Below are positions 9,525 through 17,214 of a stretch of DNA of 64,000 nucleotides, one piece after another. The notes under the pieces were generated by a model. The model saw only the letters and a program-made list of their open reading frames with translations. It ran no database searches and was not told the DNA's origin. This DNA comes from Moorella sp. Hama-1. Lineage in GTDB: Bacteria; Bacillota; DSM-521; Neomoorellales; Neomoorellaceae. The stretch lies in contig NZ_AP024620.1 of NCBI RefSeq assembly GCF_023734095.1, forward strand, positions 2,166,501 through 2,230,500, in the 5' to 3' direction. Both the position numbers and the translations under genes were made by a program. Position 1 is the stretch's first letter, and each line of letters starts with the position of its first letter.

Positions 9525-9551
9525 GGGGGACCGCCTCCGTTTATTTAGCTT

Positions 9552-11447
9552 CTATTTCTCTTCGTACTCGGCGTCAACGACGTCGTCATTGCCGGCGGGG
9601 GGAGTATCCGGGTTGGTTCCCGATGCTGTTCCCCGTCCCGTTCCCGGCGCCGCCTTGGCCCGGGCGGCTGCTAAAGAATAAGCCGCCTGCTGTAAATCGC
9701 TGTGCAGGGAACGGAGGCGTTCCAGGGGGGCATTTTCCTTTAAAGCCGCCCGCAGGTCGGCCAGGAGCTGTTCAATCCGGGCTTTTTCGTGCACCGGCAA
9801 TTCTTCGCCCTGTTCCTTTAACTCCCGTTCCACCTGGTAGGCCAGGCTGTCGGCCTCATTGCGAGCCTCGATCTCCTGGCGGCGTTTTTTATCCTCTTCG
9901 GCGTGGGCCTGGGCCTCCTGGACCATGCGCTCGATCTCGGCTTTGTCCAGATTGGTCGAGCCGCTGATGGTCACCCTTTGTTCCTTGCCCGTGGCCTTAT
10001 CCCGGGCGCTGACATTTAAAATGCCGTTGGCGTCGATATCAAAGGTGACCTCAATCTGCGGGATACCGCGCGGTGCCGGGGCAATGCCCTCCAATTTGAA
10101 TTGTCCCAGAGAACGGTTATCCCGAGCGAGTTCGCGCTCACCTTGAAGAACGTGGATATCAACCGCCGGTTGATTGTCCTCGGCCGTGGAGAAAACCTGG
10201 CTACGCCGCACCGGGACGGTGGTGTTGCGCTCGATTATCTTCGTCATCACCCCGCCCAGGGTTTCCACGCCCAGGGAAAGGGGGGTCACGTCCAGCAGCA
10301 CGACATCCTTCACCTCCCCGGCCAGGACCCCGGCCTGGATAGCCGCCCCGACGGCAACGACTTCGTCCGGGTTAACTCCCTGGTTAGGTTCTTTACCCAG
10401 CAGTTCGCGGATTAACTTTTGTACCGCCGGGATGCGGGTGGAGCCGCCCACCAAGATTACCTCGTCAATATCCGCTGCCGTCAATTTGGCATCCTTCAAG
10501 GCGGCCTGTACCGGTCCCCGGCAACGTTCTACCAGGTGGTGGGTCAGTTGCTCGAATTTGGCCCGGGTCAGTTTGGTGTCCAGGTGCCGGGGGCCGCTGG
10601 CGTCGGCGGTGATGAAGGGCAAGCTAATCTGGGTCTCCATCAAGGTTGACAACTCAATCTTGGCCTTTTCGGCCGCTTCAACCAACCGCTGCAGGGCCTG
10701 TTTATCCTGGCGCAGATCAATACCGTAGTCTTTTTTAAACTCTTCCGCCAGCCAATCGACGATGGCTTTATCAAAGTTGTCACCGCCCAGGTGCGTATCC
10801 CCGTTGGTGGCCTTGACCTCAAATACGCCGTCGCCCACTTCCAGAATGGAGACGTCGAAGGTGCCGCCGCCAAGGTCAAAGACCAGAATTGTCTCATTGG
10901 CCTTTTTGTCCAGGCCGTAGGCCAGGGAGGCGGCCGTGGGCTCGTTGATAATACGCAGGACCTTGAGGCCGGCGATCTGCCCGGCATCTTTGGTGGCCTG
11001 GCGTTGAGCGTCGTTGAAGTAGGCCGGCACGGTGATTACCGCTTCGGTGACCTTCTCGCCCAGGTATTTACCGGCGTCGTCGACCAGCTTCTTTAAAACC
11101 ATGGCAGAGATTTCTTCCGGCGCGTACTTTTTACCCCGGATTTCGAAGCGCACGGCGTCGTTGGGCCCGGCCACGACTTTATAAGGAACCAGCTGGCGTT
11201 CGTCGCCTACTTCCGAAAACTTGCGTCCGATAAAGCGCTTCACGGAATACAAGGTATTTTCGGGATTCAAAGCTGCCTGGCGCCGGGCGATCTGGCCGAC
11301 TAGCCTTTCGCCCCCTTCTTTGAAGGCCACTACCGAGGGCGTCGTGCGCGCGCCCTCGACATTAGCGATGACGACCGGTTGCCCGCCTTCGATAACCGCG
11401 ACCACCGAGTTGGTGGTGCCCAGATCAATACCTACTGCTTTGGCCAT
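9552..11447 (-). CDS. dnaK: Chaperone DnaK (Hsp70)
   Basis: 631 residues, full length. ATPase domain starts [19 protein letters not shown] (4-22), with [32 protein letters not shown] and [16 protein letters not shown]; linker [17 protein letters not shown] (about 380) leads into the substrate-binding beta domain and a helical lid ending in [11 protein letters not shown], the usual DnaK tail type. It folds and protects proteins with DnaJ/GrpE and hands aggregates to ClpB, encoded downstream. Start ATG 11447 follows GAGGG. A promoter is proposed at 11587-11615; no CIRCE operator was found, which is unusual for a Firmicute dnaK. Confidence 0.97.
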   Translation of the reverse strand: MAKAVGIDLGTTNSVVAVIEGGQPVVIANVEGARTTPSVVAFKEGGERLVGQIARRQAALNPENTLYSVKRFIGRKFSEVGDERQLVPYKVVAGPNDAVRFEIRGKKYAPEEISAMVLKKLVDDAGKYLGEKVTEAVITVPAYFNDAQRQATKDAGQIAGLKVLRIINEPTAASLAYGLDKKANETILVFDLGGGTFDVSILEVGDGVFEVKATNGDTHLGGDNFDKAIVDWLAEEFKKDYGIDLRQDKQALQRLVEAAEKAKIELSTLMETQISLPFITADASGPRHLDTKLTRAKFEQLTHHLVERCRGPVQAALKDAKLTAADIDEVILVGGSTRIPAVQKLIRELLGKEPNQGVNPDEVVAVGAAIQAGVLAGEVKDVVLLDVTPLSLGVETLGGVMTKIIERNTTVPVRRSQVFSTAEDNQPAVDIHVLQGERELARDNRSLGQFKLEGIAPAPRGIPQIEVTFDIDANGILNVSARDKATGKEQRVTISGSTNLDKAEIERMVQEAQAHAEEDKKRRQEIEARNEADSLAYQVERELKEQGEELPVHEKARIEQLLADLRAALKENAPLERLRSLHSDLQQAAYSLAAARAKAAPGTGRGTASGTNPDTPPAGNDDVVDAEYEEK

Positions 11448-11586
11448 GATTTTCCCTCCTGCTGTTTAAAGTTAGATTTTGTGCATCTAACCCGGCACTA
11501 TACCCGTGATTTGCCTGCTATGTTATTCAGGTCAGACGGATATGCTGCTAACACAGCACCATGCGCTTTTGACCTTTCTTGACTAT

Positions 11587-11615
11587 TATATATCGCAAGC
11601 AGTAATAATTAGCAA
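11587..11615 (-). promoter_or_regulatory. Candidate dnaK promoter
   Basis: Minus strand TTGCTA (11610-11615), 17 bp, TATATA (11587-11592), about 140 bp before dnaK. CTTGACT-N8-TCGCAAG (11578-11599, plus strand) overlaps the -10 and weakly resembles the HspR inverted repeat CTTGAGT-N7-ACTCAAG. The nine bases AATCGCTAT next to the -35 also occur in the copper ATPase leader. The 401-bp gap 11448-11848 holds no gene beyond this site and the terminator at its far end. Confidence 0.4.
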
Positions 11616-11756
11616 TAGCGATTTATGGTTTTTTAGGCTGGTTTTTACCCTTTAAACTCACCATATTCAAACAGGCCCTTACTTTCACCATTTTGCTGGT
11701 ATTTTTTGCATTACGCGGCTGCTGGTAAAAAAATATAATCGGTGCCCTTGAGTCAA

Positions 11757-11783
11757 GAAAACCCGCAGTTTGTACCGCGGGTT
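11757..11783 (-). terminator. Intrinsic terminator of the oxygen-defence operon
   Basis: Minus-strand stem ACCCGC / GCGGGT around a 10-base loop, followed by TTTTC. It is placed about 65 bp after the flavoprotein stop. Confidence 0.6.
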
Positions 11784-11848
11784 GTTTGAGTCAATCGCTC
11801 CGCCAAGGATTATCATCATCAAATTTACAGGATCCGCCGCCTCAAGGA

Positions 11849-12430
11849 TTAAGTTGCAACCAGGTCCCGGCCCAGCTGCAAAGCGGCTTCCAGCTGTTCC
11901 GGGTGTTGACGGATGGCGCCCGGCTCGTCAACGCCGCGTACCAGTAGCTCCCGGCTATAGTCCAGGTTCAGGGCCTTAAGGGCGTACTTAACTGTTAGAA
12001 TTGAACCCAGGAAGAGCTTATCGCCCCGGGTGGCGCCCACGGCAATCAGGGCACCCCGGCCGGTGCCCCCGGCCCACTCAACTGGCTTGCCCAACCGGTA
12101 ACGGCGATTCCAGAACACCTGGCAACGATCGATCAAAGCCTTCAACTGGGCTGTTACCCCGTAAAAGAAGATGGGTGAAGCGATAATCAGGGCTCCCGCC
12201 CCGGCAAAGAGGGTAGCCAGGGAATCCATGTCATCGCGCTGGACACAATGGCCACGGCGGCAGTAATCGCAACCGCGGCAGGGATTAATCTGCAGGCTGG
12301 TCACGATAATCTTTGTTGTTGTCGCCCCCTGCTCCGCCGCCCCTGCCAGGGCGGCGTCCAGGAGCAGTTCGCTATTCCCCTGGCGCCGGGGGCTGCCGGC
12401 AATACCCAGTACTAACACCGCTTCACCCAA
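11849..12430 (-). CDS. Iron-sulfur flavoprotein / NAD(P)H-dependent FMN reductase family
   Basis: 193 residues with a flavodoxin-like fold: LVLGIAGSPRRQGNSELLL (residues 6-24) is the FMN phosphate loop, and IASPIFFYGVTAQLKALIDR (about 90-110) is the second FMN segment. CRGCDYCRRGHC (about 53-64) gives a compact cysteine cluster as in archaeal iron-sulfur flavoproteins (Isf) that bind 4Fe-4S and pass electrons from ferredoxin. It overlaps the 3' end of the ferritin-like gene by 19 bp, pointing to translational coupling. A role in peroxide or oxygen reduction is an inference from its neighbours. The physiological acceptor is not known. Confidence 0.82.
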   Translation of the reverse strand: MGEAVLVLGIAGSPRRQGNSELLLDAALAGAAEQGATTTKIIVTSLQINPCRGCDYCRRGHCVQRDDMDSLATLFAGAGALIIASPIFFYGVTAQLKALIDRCQVFWNRRYRLGKPVEWAGGTGRGALIAVGATRGDKLFLGSILTVKYALKALNLDYSRELLVRGVDEPGAIRQHPEQLEAALQLGRDLVAT

Positions 12431-12891
12431 TCCTGTAAAGCGCTATGCAGTTCGCACAGGTGGCGCCTTTCCTGGCGCAGCAATTCATCCACCTGGGCTG
12501 CTTCCACATCCGGTACCAGGTTCTTTAATCCGCCGAAAAACAGCAGCGAATCCTTTTCAAAACCCATGGCCAGCTTCAGGGCGTCTTGATCGTTGCTGAT
12601 TTGCCGGGCCAGCTCCCCGGGGTCCAGCTCCCGGGGAAAGACGTTATTATCTACCAGGGCTTGCATATATTCAGCGTATTCCCCGGGATAAGTCTCCGGC
12701 GGGTCATAGGCCGCTACCCTGGCGGCCAGGCGTTCAAAATCCAGGATGTGTTGCGCTTCTTCCCGGGCCAGGCGTTGAAAGAGCTGCTGCACCTGGTTAT
12801 CCCGGGCGCCGGCGGCCATGGCCTGGTAAAAGGCGCGCCCGTTTTGCTCGATGGCCCGGGCAAATGCAAAAACCTCACTGGCACGAAACAT
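12412..12891 (-). CDS. Ferritin-like diiron protein (rubrerythrin-type, no rubredoxin domain)
   Basis: 159 residues. Four-helix bundle with carboxylate and His ligands in the ferritin-like pattern: E14 in RAIEQNG, EEAQH (about 44-48), then E/D pairs in the second half including FEKDSLLFF and RQERRHL (about 140). Rubrerythrins of this type use a diiron site to reduce peroxide; the C-terminal rubredoxin domain of classical rubrerythrin is missing, so electrons may come from the separate small rubredoxins encoded just upstream (inference). Start ATG 12891 follows AAAGGGGGG. An alternative role is iron storage or sensing. Confidence 0.75.
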   Translation of the reverse strand: MFRASEVFAFARAIEQNGRAFYQAMAAGARDNQVQQLFQRLAREEAQHILDFERLAARVAAYDPPETYPGEYAEYMQALVDNNVFPRELDPGELARQISNDQDALKLAMGFEKDSLLFFGGLKNLVPDVEAAQVDELLRQERRHLCELHSALQDWVKRC

Positions 12892-13091
12892 GATAGGCCC
12901 CCCTTTGCAGGCAAAAAGCCCGCATTAAATCACCGCCAAGGTGCCACCGCCCTGCTCTGTTCATAAGGTCAGTAGCCGGCGCAATATCTTTAAGTAACCT
13001 CGACGGTGCCGCCGCCCCTCCCAGGGCCTTCAGATCAGCGACCAACTTGCAGCGGCTTGCCGGGCGGCCGCACCGTGAGGTGGTTAGTTAC

Positions 13092-13232
13092 TTATACACT
13101 CCCGCCCCCACAGTCGGGAATGTAGCAATTGGCATCAACAAAGCTGCATACCGACTGGCAGGCGGGACATTTGTCCGGAGGAATCTCCCCTTCCAAGGTA
13201 TAGCCGCAAGCGGAACAACGCCATTTATGCAT
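13092..13232 (-). CDS. Rubredoxin-like zinc/iron-binding peptide
   Basis: 46 residues, MHKWRCSACGYTLEG... with Cys 6/9 and 22/25 in the CxxC...CPxC spacing of the rubrerythrin-type rubredoxin domain (short loop, not the 30-residue loop of true rubredoxin). Three further Cys (29, 36, 41) in SVCSFVDANCYIPDCGG are extra to the classical site and could make a second metal or disulfide centre. It starts after AGAAAGGAGAA and lies between rubredoxin and the ferritin-like gene, so it is a likely electron carrier for that protein (inference). Confidence 0.78.
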   Translation of the reverse strand: MHKWRCSACGYTLEGEIPPDKCPACQSVCSFVDANCYIPDCGGGSV

Positions 13233-13330
13233 TAGTGGTTTCTCCTTTCTGGAACTATAAACCTATCTACAACCAAACTGTCAGCAACCTTACGCAGCAG
13301 CAAAAGCAAAGGCCTTTCTGGGGTATTCAA

Positions 13331-13492
13331 TTACTCCTCCGGTTCGAAGGCTTCCTTGCCGGCGCTGCATAGCGGGCAAACCCAGTCATCCGGCAGCTCG
13401 CTAAAGGGTGTTCCCGGGGCGATGCCGTTGTCGGGGTCGCCTTCCTCCGGGTCATAGACATAACCGCAGACCGTGCAGGTGTATTTTTCCAT
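13331..13492 (-). CDS. rub: Rubredoxin
   Basis: 53 residues with the standard fold: [14 protein letters not shown] (Cys 6 and 9), [20 protein letters not shown] (Cys 39 and 42). It carries one Fe(Cys)4 and transfers single electrons in the cytoplasm. It lies 135 bp downstream of desulfoferrodoxin; in anaerobes rubredoxin is the direct electron donor of superoxide reductase, so the two most likely act together. Start ATG 13492 follows GAAAGGAGCGG. Confidence 0.95.
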   Translation of the reverse strand: MEKYTCTVCGYVYDPEEGDPDNGIAPGTPFSELPDDWVCPLCSAGKEAFEPEE

Positions 13493-13627
13493 CTAACGTC
13501 CGCTCCTTTCAGAAATGGATCGCGCCATCTTTCATTATTCTGCTGATATCCCTGGCGACCCCTTTTAGTCCTTCAGGAGCCTGCCCGGGTGGCATGGAGG
13601 CCCTGGCCTGCCACTGATTCCTTCTCA

Positions 13628-14005
13628 CTATACGGACTGCCAGTTGCCGTGGAGATTGCAGTAGGCGCGGGCCGTGGCGTGGCCGGCCGTAGTGCAGAAT
13701 ACCGCCTCGGGAGCGTCACCAGGTTCCAGGTGCTGGCGCAGGACCTGACCGCCGGCCTGGAGTTCGATCCACTCAATATAGTGTTTTTCTTCCATGGGAT
13801 GGGGGATGCTGCCGACGGTTACTTTAAAACCGCCATCCACTTTGGCCACCACGGGGACATGCTTTTCCTGGCTGGCGTCGACCGTGTTTTCACCCTGCAG
13901 GACCATGGGCTTGCCGCAGCAAACCAGGGCCCCGGTGCCGGGATGCAGGACGGTAACGATATTGCCACAAACACTGCACTTGTAAACCTGACCAATTGCC
14001 GTCAT
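13628..14005 (-). CDS. dfx: Desulfoferrodoxin (superoxide reductase)
   Basis: 125 residues, two-iron type. Desulforedoxin domain with Cys 10, 13, 29, 30 (CSVCG...VCCGKPM) and a C-terminal neelaredoxin domain whose active-site ligands are all present: His49 (EKHVPV), His69 and His75 ([13 protein letters not shown]), Cys116 and His119 (YCNLHGNW). It reduces superoxide to peroxide without making oxygen. First gene of the oxygen-defence block. AGGAGG precedes ATG 14005, and a 17-bp inverted repeat lies at 14022-14038 directly before that site. Confidence 0.97.
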   Translation of the reverse strand: MTAIGQVYKCSVCGNIVTVLHPGTGALVCCGKPMVLQGENTVDASQEKHVPVVAKVDGGFKVTVGSIPHPMEEKHYIEWIELQAGGQVLRQHLEPGDAPEAVFCTTAGHATARAYCNLHGNWQSV

Positions 14006-14021
14006 TATTAAGTTCCTCCTT

Positions 14022-14038
14022 ATAGTAGGAATTACTAT
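14022..14038. promoter_or_regulatory. Inverted repeat before desulfoferrodoxin
   Basis: ATAGTA-GGAAT-TACTAT, perfect 6-bp arms, 17 bp before the start codon and touching the ribosome binding site. Next to it GCGA-N7-TCGC (14041-14055) forms a second small dyad. The first resembles AT-rich Fur/PerR-type operators in size only; a peroxide or superoxide repressor is an inference. No convincing -35/-10 pair was found. Confidence 0.35.
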
Positions 14039-14133
14039 TTGCGATTAGTATTCGCCAGTCATCCTTTTTTTCCTGCTGGTTAAAAAATTTTTTTCGGTTA
14101 ATATTGACTGGTGATGGATACGGCCATAGTAAA

Positions 14134-14169
14134 AGCAGCCCCGGGCTTTATAAGGGGCTGCTTTTTTTG
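14134..14169. terminator. Bidirectional terminator
   Basis: AGCAGCCCC (14134-14142) pairs with GGGGCTGCT (14154-14162), followed on the plus strand by a T run; on the minus strand TTTTAC follows. The stop codon of the 14148-14465 frame lies in the loop, so the 3' end of that gene forms the terminator. Confidence 0.75.
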
Positions 14170-14465
14170 TCACGGCAAATAATGAGCAAATCGCCCAGGC
14201 GGTTTACTACCCGGACGGGATGGGCGCTACCATCGGGTTCCACCAGCAGGTGGCTCTCATGATCTTCGCGGACGATATAATCAGCATCATCGGCAACGGA
14301 TAATTCCCGTCTGGTGCTGGCATAGGCTTCCCGGCGGCGCTGCAGGGCCTTCTGCCCGGCCAGGAGGCGCAGTTCCAGGGTGGCCAGGCTTAAAAGACAG
14401 GGCAGGACCTGTCCACCTTTAAGGATGAGGCGGGACCGGTAGGGTGGCTTTAAGTAAGGTTGCAC
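14148..14465 (-). CDS. Hypothetical protein, possible C-terminal half of a ComK-like protein
   Basis: 105 residues, no family recognised with certainty. It opens with YRSRLILKGGQVLPCLLSL (about 9-27), then a basic helix QRRREAYASTRREL; the spacing of the strand-turn-strand (LILKGGQVLPC) is like the segment of B. subtilis ComK that follows its HVHV motif. Its only start is GTG 14465 without a ribosome binding site, inside the end of the preceding frame (16-bp overlap). It may therefore be the second half of one gene joined by a -1 shift, or a coupled gene. The end overlaps a terminator. Confidence 0.45.
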   Translation of the reverse strand: MQPYLKPPYRSRLILKGGQVLPCLLSLATLELRLLAGQKALQRRREAYASTRRELSVADDADYIVREDHESHLLVEPDGSAHPVRVVNRLGDLLIICRDKKSSPL

Positions 14466-14806
14466 CGGGTGACGTTGCTGCTGACGACATATCCGGTACC
14501 TCCTTCGTCACGGTTGCAGGGCTGGCGCAAACGCAGGGGGACCAGGGCCATCTCCGGCCCGAGGACAACCGGCGGCAGGTGGCGACGACCATTATCCTGC
14601 CAGGCTGTATACTGTTGCCGCCAGGAAACCCCCAGGTAGGTGGCCAGGGCCTTTAGAACCGTTTTTACCCGACGGCGATCGAGGAGTTTCTCCCCGTTAT
14701 CCAGCCAGACTTCGGTATAATTGCCGGCATCGTCGCCCTCGCCATAAACCGGCACCAGGCAATTTAAATGTTCCCAGAGACGCTGCCGGATCCAATTTGC
14801 TTCCAT
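14450..14806 (-). CDS. Hypothetical protein, possible N-terminal half of a ComK-like protein
   Basis: About 118 residues. YLGVSWRQQYTAW, then LPPVVLGPEMALVPLRLRQ and GTGYVVSSNV follow the order and spacing of the ComK segments FFGSSYAGRK, KPPIMVDPSNQIFLFPTLS and WISHVHV. This resemblance is by eye and remote. ATG 14806 is chosen because AAGGTG lies 9 bases upstream; ATG 14815 and GTG 14818 are alternatives. If ComK-like, it would be a DNA-binding activator of competence genes, but the frame ends before the C-terminal half, which continues in the overlapping frame. It follows the DUF1659/DUF2922/YvrJ cluster on the same strand. Confidence 0.5.
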   Translation of the reverse strand: MEANWIRQRLWEHLNCLVPVYGEGDDAGNYTEVWLDNGEKLLDRRRVKTVLKALATYLGVSWRQQYTAWQDNGRRHLPPVVLGPEMALVPLRLRQPCNRDEGGTGYVVSSNVTRCNLT

Positions 14807-14940
14807 TCCTGGCATCACCTTCTTTTTGCTTTATTATACCGAAACATATGTTCTGGGTCAAGGTGTTGTTTCCTGCTTACCACGCCGGGAATAAAGCCAG
14901 GTATTCTCGGAATGGTGTCCGTTCGCCTGCTCAAATCCGG

Positions 14941-15090
14941 TCAGGTACCCTTATCCAGGGTCCGGGCGAGATCATTGATGGCCACCGTCAGGTCGTCAAG
15001 CTTTTTTTCGATTCTAATTAAAAGGAAGAAAGCAATAACCATAGGGAACCCATAATTGCCGATCTGGACCCAGAAGTTTTCCATATCCAT
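14941..15090 (-). CDS. YvrJ family small membrane protein
   Basis: 49 residues: a single hydrophobic helix (IGNYGFPMVIAFFLLIRIE, residues 10-28) followed by a charged amphipathic tail KKLDDLTVAINDLARTLDKG. The motif IGNxGFPxVIxxxLLxRIExKL is that of the YvrJ family of Firmicutes, whose function is unknown and which resembles small holins or regulators in layout. Start ATG 15090 has GGGAGGGG almost touching; ATG 15084 (third residue) has better spacing. Its gene is the last of the DUF1659-DUF2922-zinc ribbon series, a neighbourhood often seen in Firmicutes. Confidence 0.82.
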   Translation of the reverse strand: MDMENFWVQIGNYGFPMVIAFFLLIRIEKKLDDLTVAINDLARTLDKGT

Positions 15091-15098
15091 TCCCCTCC

Positions 15099-15377
15099 CT
15101 AACTTTGATCCTGGTTATCCTGGCTATCCTGACTATCCGGGCTGTTTCCCGGTGTTAATGGCCCGCCGGCAAAGTTCCATTCCCGGGTTACCCTTTCCCG
15201 GGTGTGGCCCAGGAGTTCTTCCAGGGCTATGGCGCACTCACTGCACAGGACAAGGTCGCCGATAAGGTTGTCGCCTTCCAGGACCAGGATCTTGCCTTCC
15301 AGGACCTGCTGGCGGTCGCAGCAGTCGCAGCGCCCCCGGCGCTGGCGGGCGAAAGTAACCGGCCGGATCTGGTACAT
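15099..15377 (-). CDS. Zinc-ribbon hypothetical protein with repetitive acidic tail
   Basis: About 92 residues, family not recognised. A knuckle pair CDCC (about 17-20) and CSEC (about 45-48) would make one zinc site; the C-terminus is low-complexity DSQDSQDNQDQS, encoded by a run of near-identical 9-base units (15108-15145). Preferred start ATG 15377, since AGGTG lies 6 bases upstream, while GTG 15386 is inside that site. It lies 8 bp before YvrJ, clearly in the same transcript. Confidence 0.65.
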   Translation of the reverse strand: MYQIRPVTFARQRRGRCDCCDRQQVLEGKILVLEGDNLIGDLVLCSECAIALEELLGHTRERVTREWNFAGGPLTPGNSPDSQDSQDNQDQS

Positions 15378-15473
15378 ATTGATCACCTCGCTAATAGTAG
15401 TCGGCCCTATCCCTACGTTTTGAAGGCAGGCCTCCGGGGTGTTCCGGCAATTGGCCCCGGAGGCCGGCAGGTT

Positions 15474-15695
15474 TTAAGATGCGATAATATCGGTCACATC
15501 CCTGGTGACAATCCGGGCTCCAACGATGGCCTTGAGATCACCGCCCGGCGAGGTAAAGATGTTCCTGGCCAGGATCAGTTCCATGGCAGCCCGGACATCG
15601 GCCTCCGTGAGATTTTCCCGGGGATCCTGGACGGCCATGGTGGTACGGCGACCGGCAGCATTCTGAAAGATCAGTTCCAGGCGTTTGGTCGGCAT
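15474..15695 (-). CDS. DUF2922 family protein
   Basis: 73 residues with the layout of DUF2922: KRLELIFQNAAGRRTTMAVQDP (about 4-25), then LTEADVRAAMELILARNIF and a closing GAR(I)VTRDVTDI strand. Members are small soluble Firmicute proteins of unknown function nearly always next to DUF1659. GGAGGTGAACC before ATG 15695 gives a strong start. Located 17 bp after the preceding small frame. Confidence 0.85.
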   Translation of the reverse strand: MPTKRLELIFQNAAGRRTTMAVQDPRENLTEADVRAAMELILARNIFTSPGGDLKAIVGARIVTRDVTDIIAS

Positions 15696-15711
15696 AACGG
15701 TTCACCTCCTT

Positions 15712-15930
15712 TCAAAGATCGACCGGCGGGGTGAGGGGATCTGACAGCAGCACCCGGGCGTTATGAGGGAGATCCCCGGCGCTAACTTTGACGGGGTGCA
15801 GTCCTGCCCCAACTGGCCCCCACCGGTCTAATGGTTCGTCAGTCCAGGTGGCCCAGTAGATCCATAACCCCTGGCTACAGGCTGTATAAGCCTTAACCGG
15901 TGGCCAGGGGGCGAAAGCCGCCGGTCCCAC
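15712..15930 (-). CDS. Small hypothetical protein
   Basis: 72 residues (GTG start, AGGA 7 bases upstream). Rich in Trp, Pro and Leu (WIYWATWTDEPLDRW in the middle); no motif or membrane segment recognised. It fills the space between DUF1659 and DUF2922 with gaps of 20 and 16 bp, which favours a real gene, but composition is unusual and there is no independent support. Confidence 0.4.
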   Translation of the reverse strand: MGPAAFAPWPPVKAYTACSQGLWIYWATWTDEPLDRWGPVGAGLHPVKVSAGDLPHNARVLLSDPLTPPVDL

Positions 15931-15950
15931 CTGGATGTCCTGCGGCTGAC

Positions 15951-16178
15951 CTAGGCGCTGGCGCTCAGGTCGCCTTCGTTGGTACGGCTGATGGTGCTGA
16001 CAGGGTGGACCTGCAACCCGCCCAAAGACTGGGCGACATCGTAGACGTCCTGGTCGGTAGCAGCCGGTTTAACGCTATTGTAGGTCCGCACCCGGTAAAG
16101 GGGCTGGCCACTCGCGTCGGTACCGGTCTGGACCCGCAGCTGCAGGCTGGAAGCCACCGGAGTATTGACGACTGGCAT
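15951..16178 (-). CDS. DUF1659 family protein
   Basis: About 75 residues: SSLQLRVQTGTDASGQPLYR (about 10-29) then YNSVKPAATDQDVYDVAQSL and a Ser/Thr-rich end, the pattern of DUF1659. First gene of the cluster; ATG 16178 has GGGAGG 8 bases upstream, GTG 16187 lies within that site. Function unknown; co-conservation with DUF2922 and YvrJ suggests a shared surface or sporulation-related role (inference only). The 316-bp gap upstream, 16179-16494, shows no further gene; a TATAAT box at 16425-16430 probably belongs to the trkA-type gene. Confidence 0.82.
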   Translation of the reverse strand: MPVVNTPVASSLQLRVQTGTDASGQPLYRVRTYNSVKPAATDQDVYDVAQSLGGLQVHPVSTISRTNEGDLSASA

Positions 16179-16494
16179 TTTTCTCACCTCCCTTCGGACA
16201 GCTATAGGATACCACGGTTACCCAGATTAGTCGAACATCTGTTTCGGTCTCTTACGAAAGTCTCTCCCTCTTCTGCTGCTTATTCCAGCCGACCGGCGGC
16301 CTTATTCCCCGGTAGGACGAAGGGCGGCGGGGCGTAAGGCCAGGATAACCTCCAATCCGGCCAGGGCTACCAGAGGGCGTACCCGATGCTTGGCCTACAG
16401 CACGGCACAGCCCTGGAAATAAATTATAATCCGTTAACTATGGAAGGAAGAGCGGCCACGGCGGCGAATAGATATAAAAGAAAGGGGTTGGGTC

Positions 16495-17163
16495 ATGAGG
16501 GTCGTAGTTGTAGGTGGCGGCAAAGTAGGTTTCCAGGTGGCCAGGCAGTGCGCTGCCTGGGGATGCGACGTCGTCCTGGTGGAGAATGATCAGGAAAAGG
16601 GTGAGAAAATAAAGAAGGAACTCGGCCTGCAGGTGGTCATCGGCGATGGCACCAGGGCTCACTTTCTCAAAAAAGCCGGCGCCGAAGAAGCCGATATCGT
16701 TGTCGCCGTAACTGATGACGACCAGGACAACCTGGTTATCTGCCAGCTGGCCGAACGCCAGTTTAAGGCCAAACGTACCCTGGCCCTGGTCAATAACCCG
16801 GGTAATGAGAAGCTCTTCCGCTGGCTGGGTGTCAACCAGGTCATCGGCCCCGCCTCCCTCATCCTGGGGCTCATCCAGGAAAGGGTGGACATGGACGCTA
16901 CGGCTGCCATGTGGATGCAGGGGATTAAGGATCTGAAGATGATCCAGTTCAAGCTCGGTCCCGACGCTCCCGTCCGGGGGAAAAAGATTAAGACTATCCC
17001 CTTCCCGAACGAGTGTATCCTGGTGACGGTTGTCCGGGAAGACTCGGCCATAGTCCCCTGCGGTAATACCGTCCTGGAGGAAGGGGATCTGGTCTTCGCC
17101 CTGGCCAACCCGGCCGTCCAGGCAGAACTGGAGTATATCCTGACGGGAAAAAGCGACGTTTAA
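16495..17163 (+). CDS. TrkA/KtrA-type potassium transport regulatory protein
   Basis: 222 residues, cytoplasmic gating subunit for a Trk/Ktr K+ channel. RCK-N Rossmann domain at 1-120 with VVVVGGGKVGFQVA (3-16), the acidic ribose-binding Glu in VENDQEK and GDGTRAHFLKKAGAEEAD; RCK-C domain at about 140-218 (FKLGPDAPVRGKKI...EEGDLVFALANP). No membrane partner gene is adjacent. AAAGGGG precedes ATG 16495. It ends just before a tRNA promoter. Confidence 0.9.
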   Translation: MRVVVVGGGKVGFQVARQCAAWGCDVVLVENDQEKGEKIKKELGLQVVIGDGTRAHFLKKAGAEEADIVVAVTDDDQDNLVICQLAERQFKAKRTLALVNNPGNEKLFRWLGVNQVIGPASLILGLIQERVDMDATAAMWMQGIKDLKMIQFKLGPDAPVRGKKIKTIPFPNECILVTVVREDSAIVPCGNTVLEEGDLVFALANPAVQAELEYILTGKSDV

Positions 17164-17167
17164 GGCC

Positions 17168-17196
17168 TTGACAGGACCGGCAGCCCGTGCTATAAT
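17168..17196 (+). promoter_or_regulatory. Consensus promoter of the tRNA-Gly/tRNA-Cys unit
   Basis: TTGACA (17168-17173), 17 bp, TATAAT (17191-17196), 18 bp before the tRNA. It is a perfect match to the vegetative consensus. Confidence 0.92.
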
Positions 17197-17214
17197 CTCC
17201 TATGCAATGAGCGA

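Noticed and set aside
11448-11848. CIRCE operator before dnaK
   Set aside because: Searched for GAGTGCTAA and its partner; neither half is present.
14441-14470. Programmed -1 frameshift signal at the ComK-like overlap
   Set aside because: No slippery X-XXY-YYZ heptamer or downstream pseudoknot was evident, so a programmed event is not claimed.
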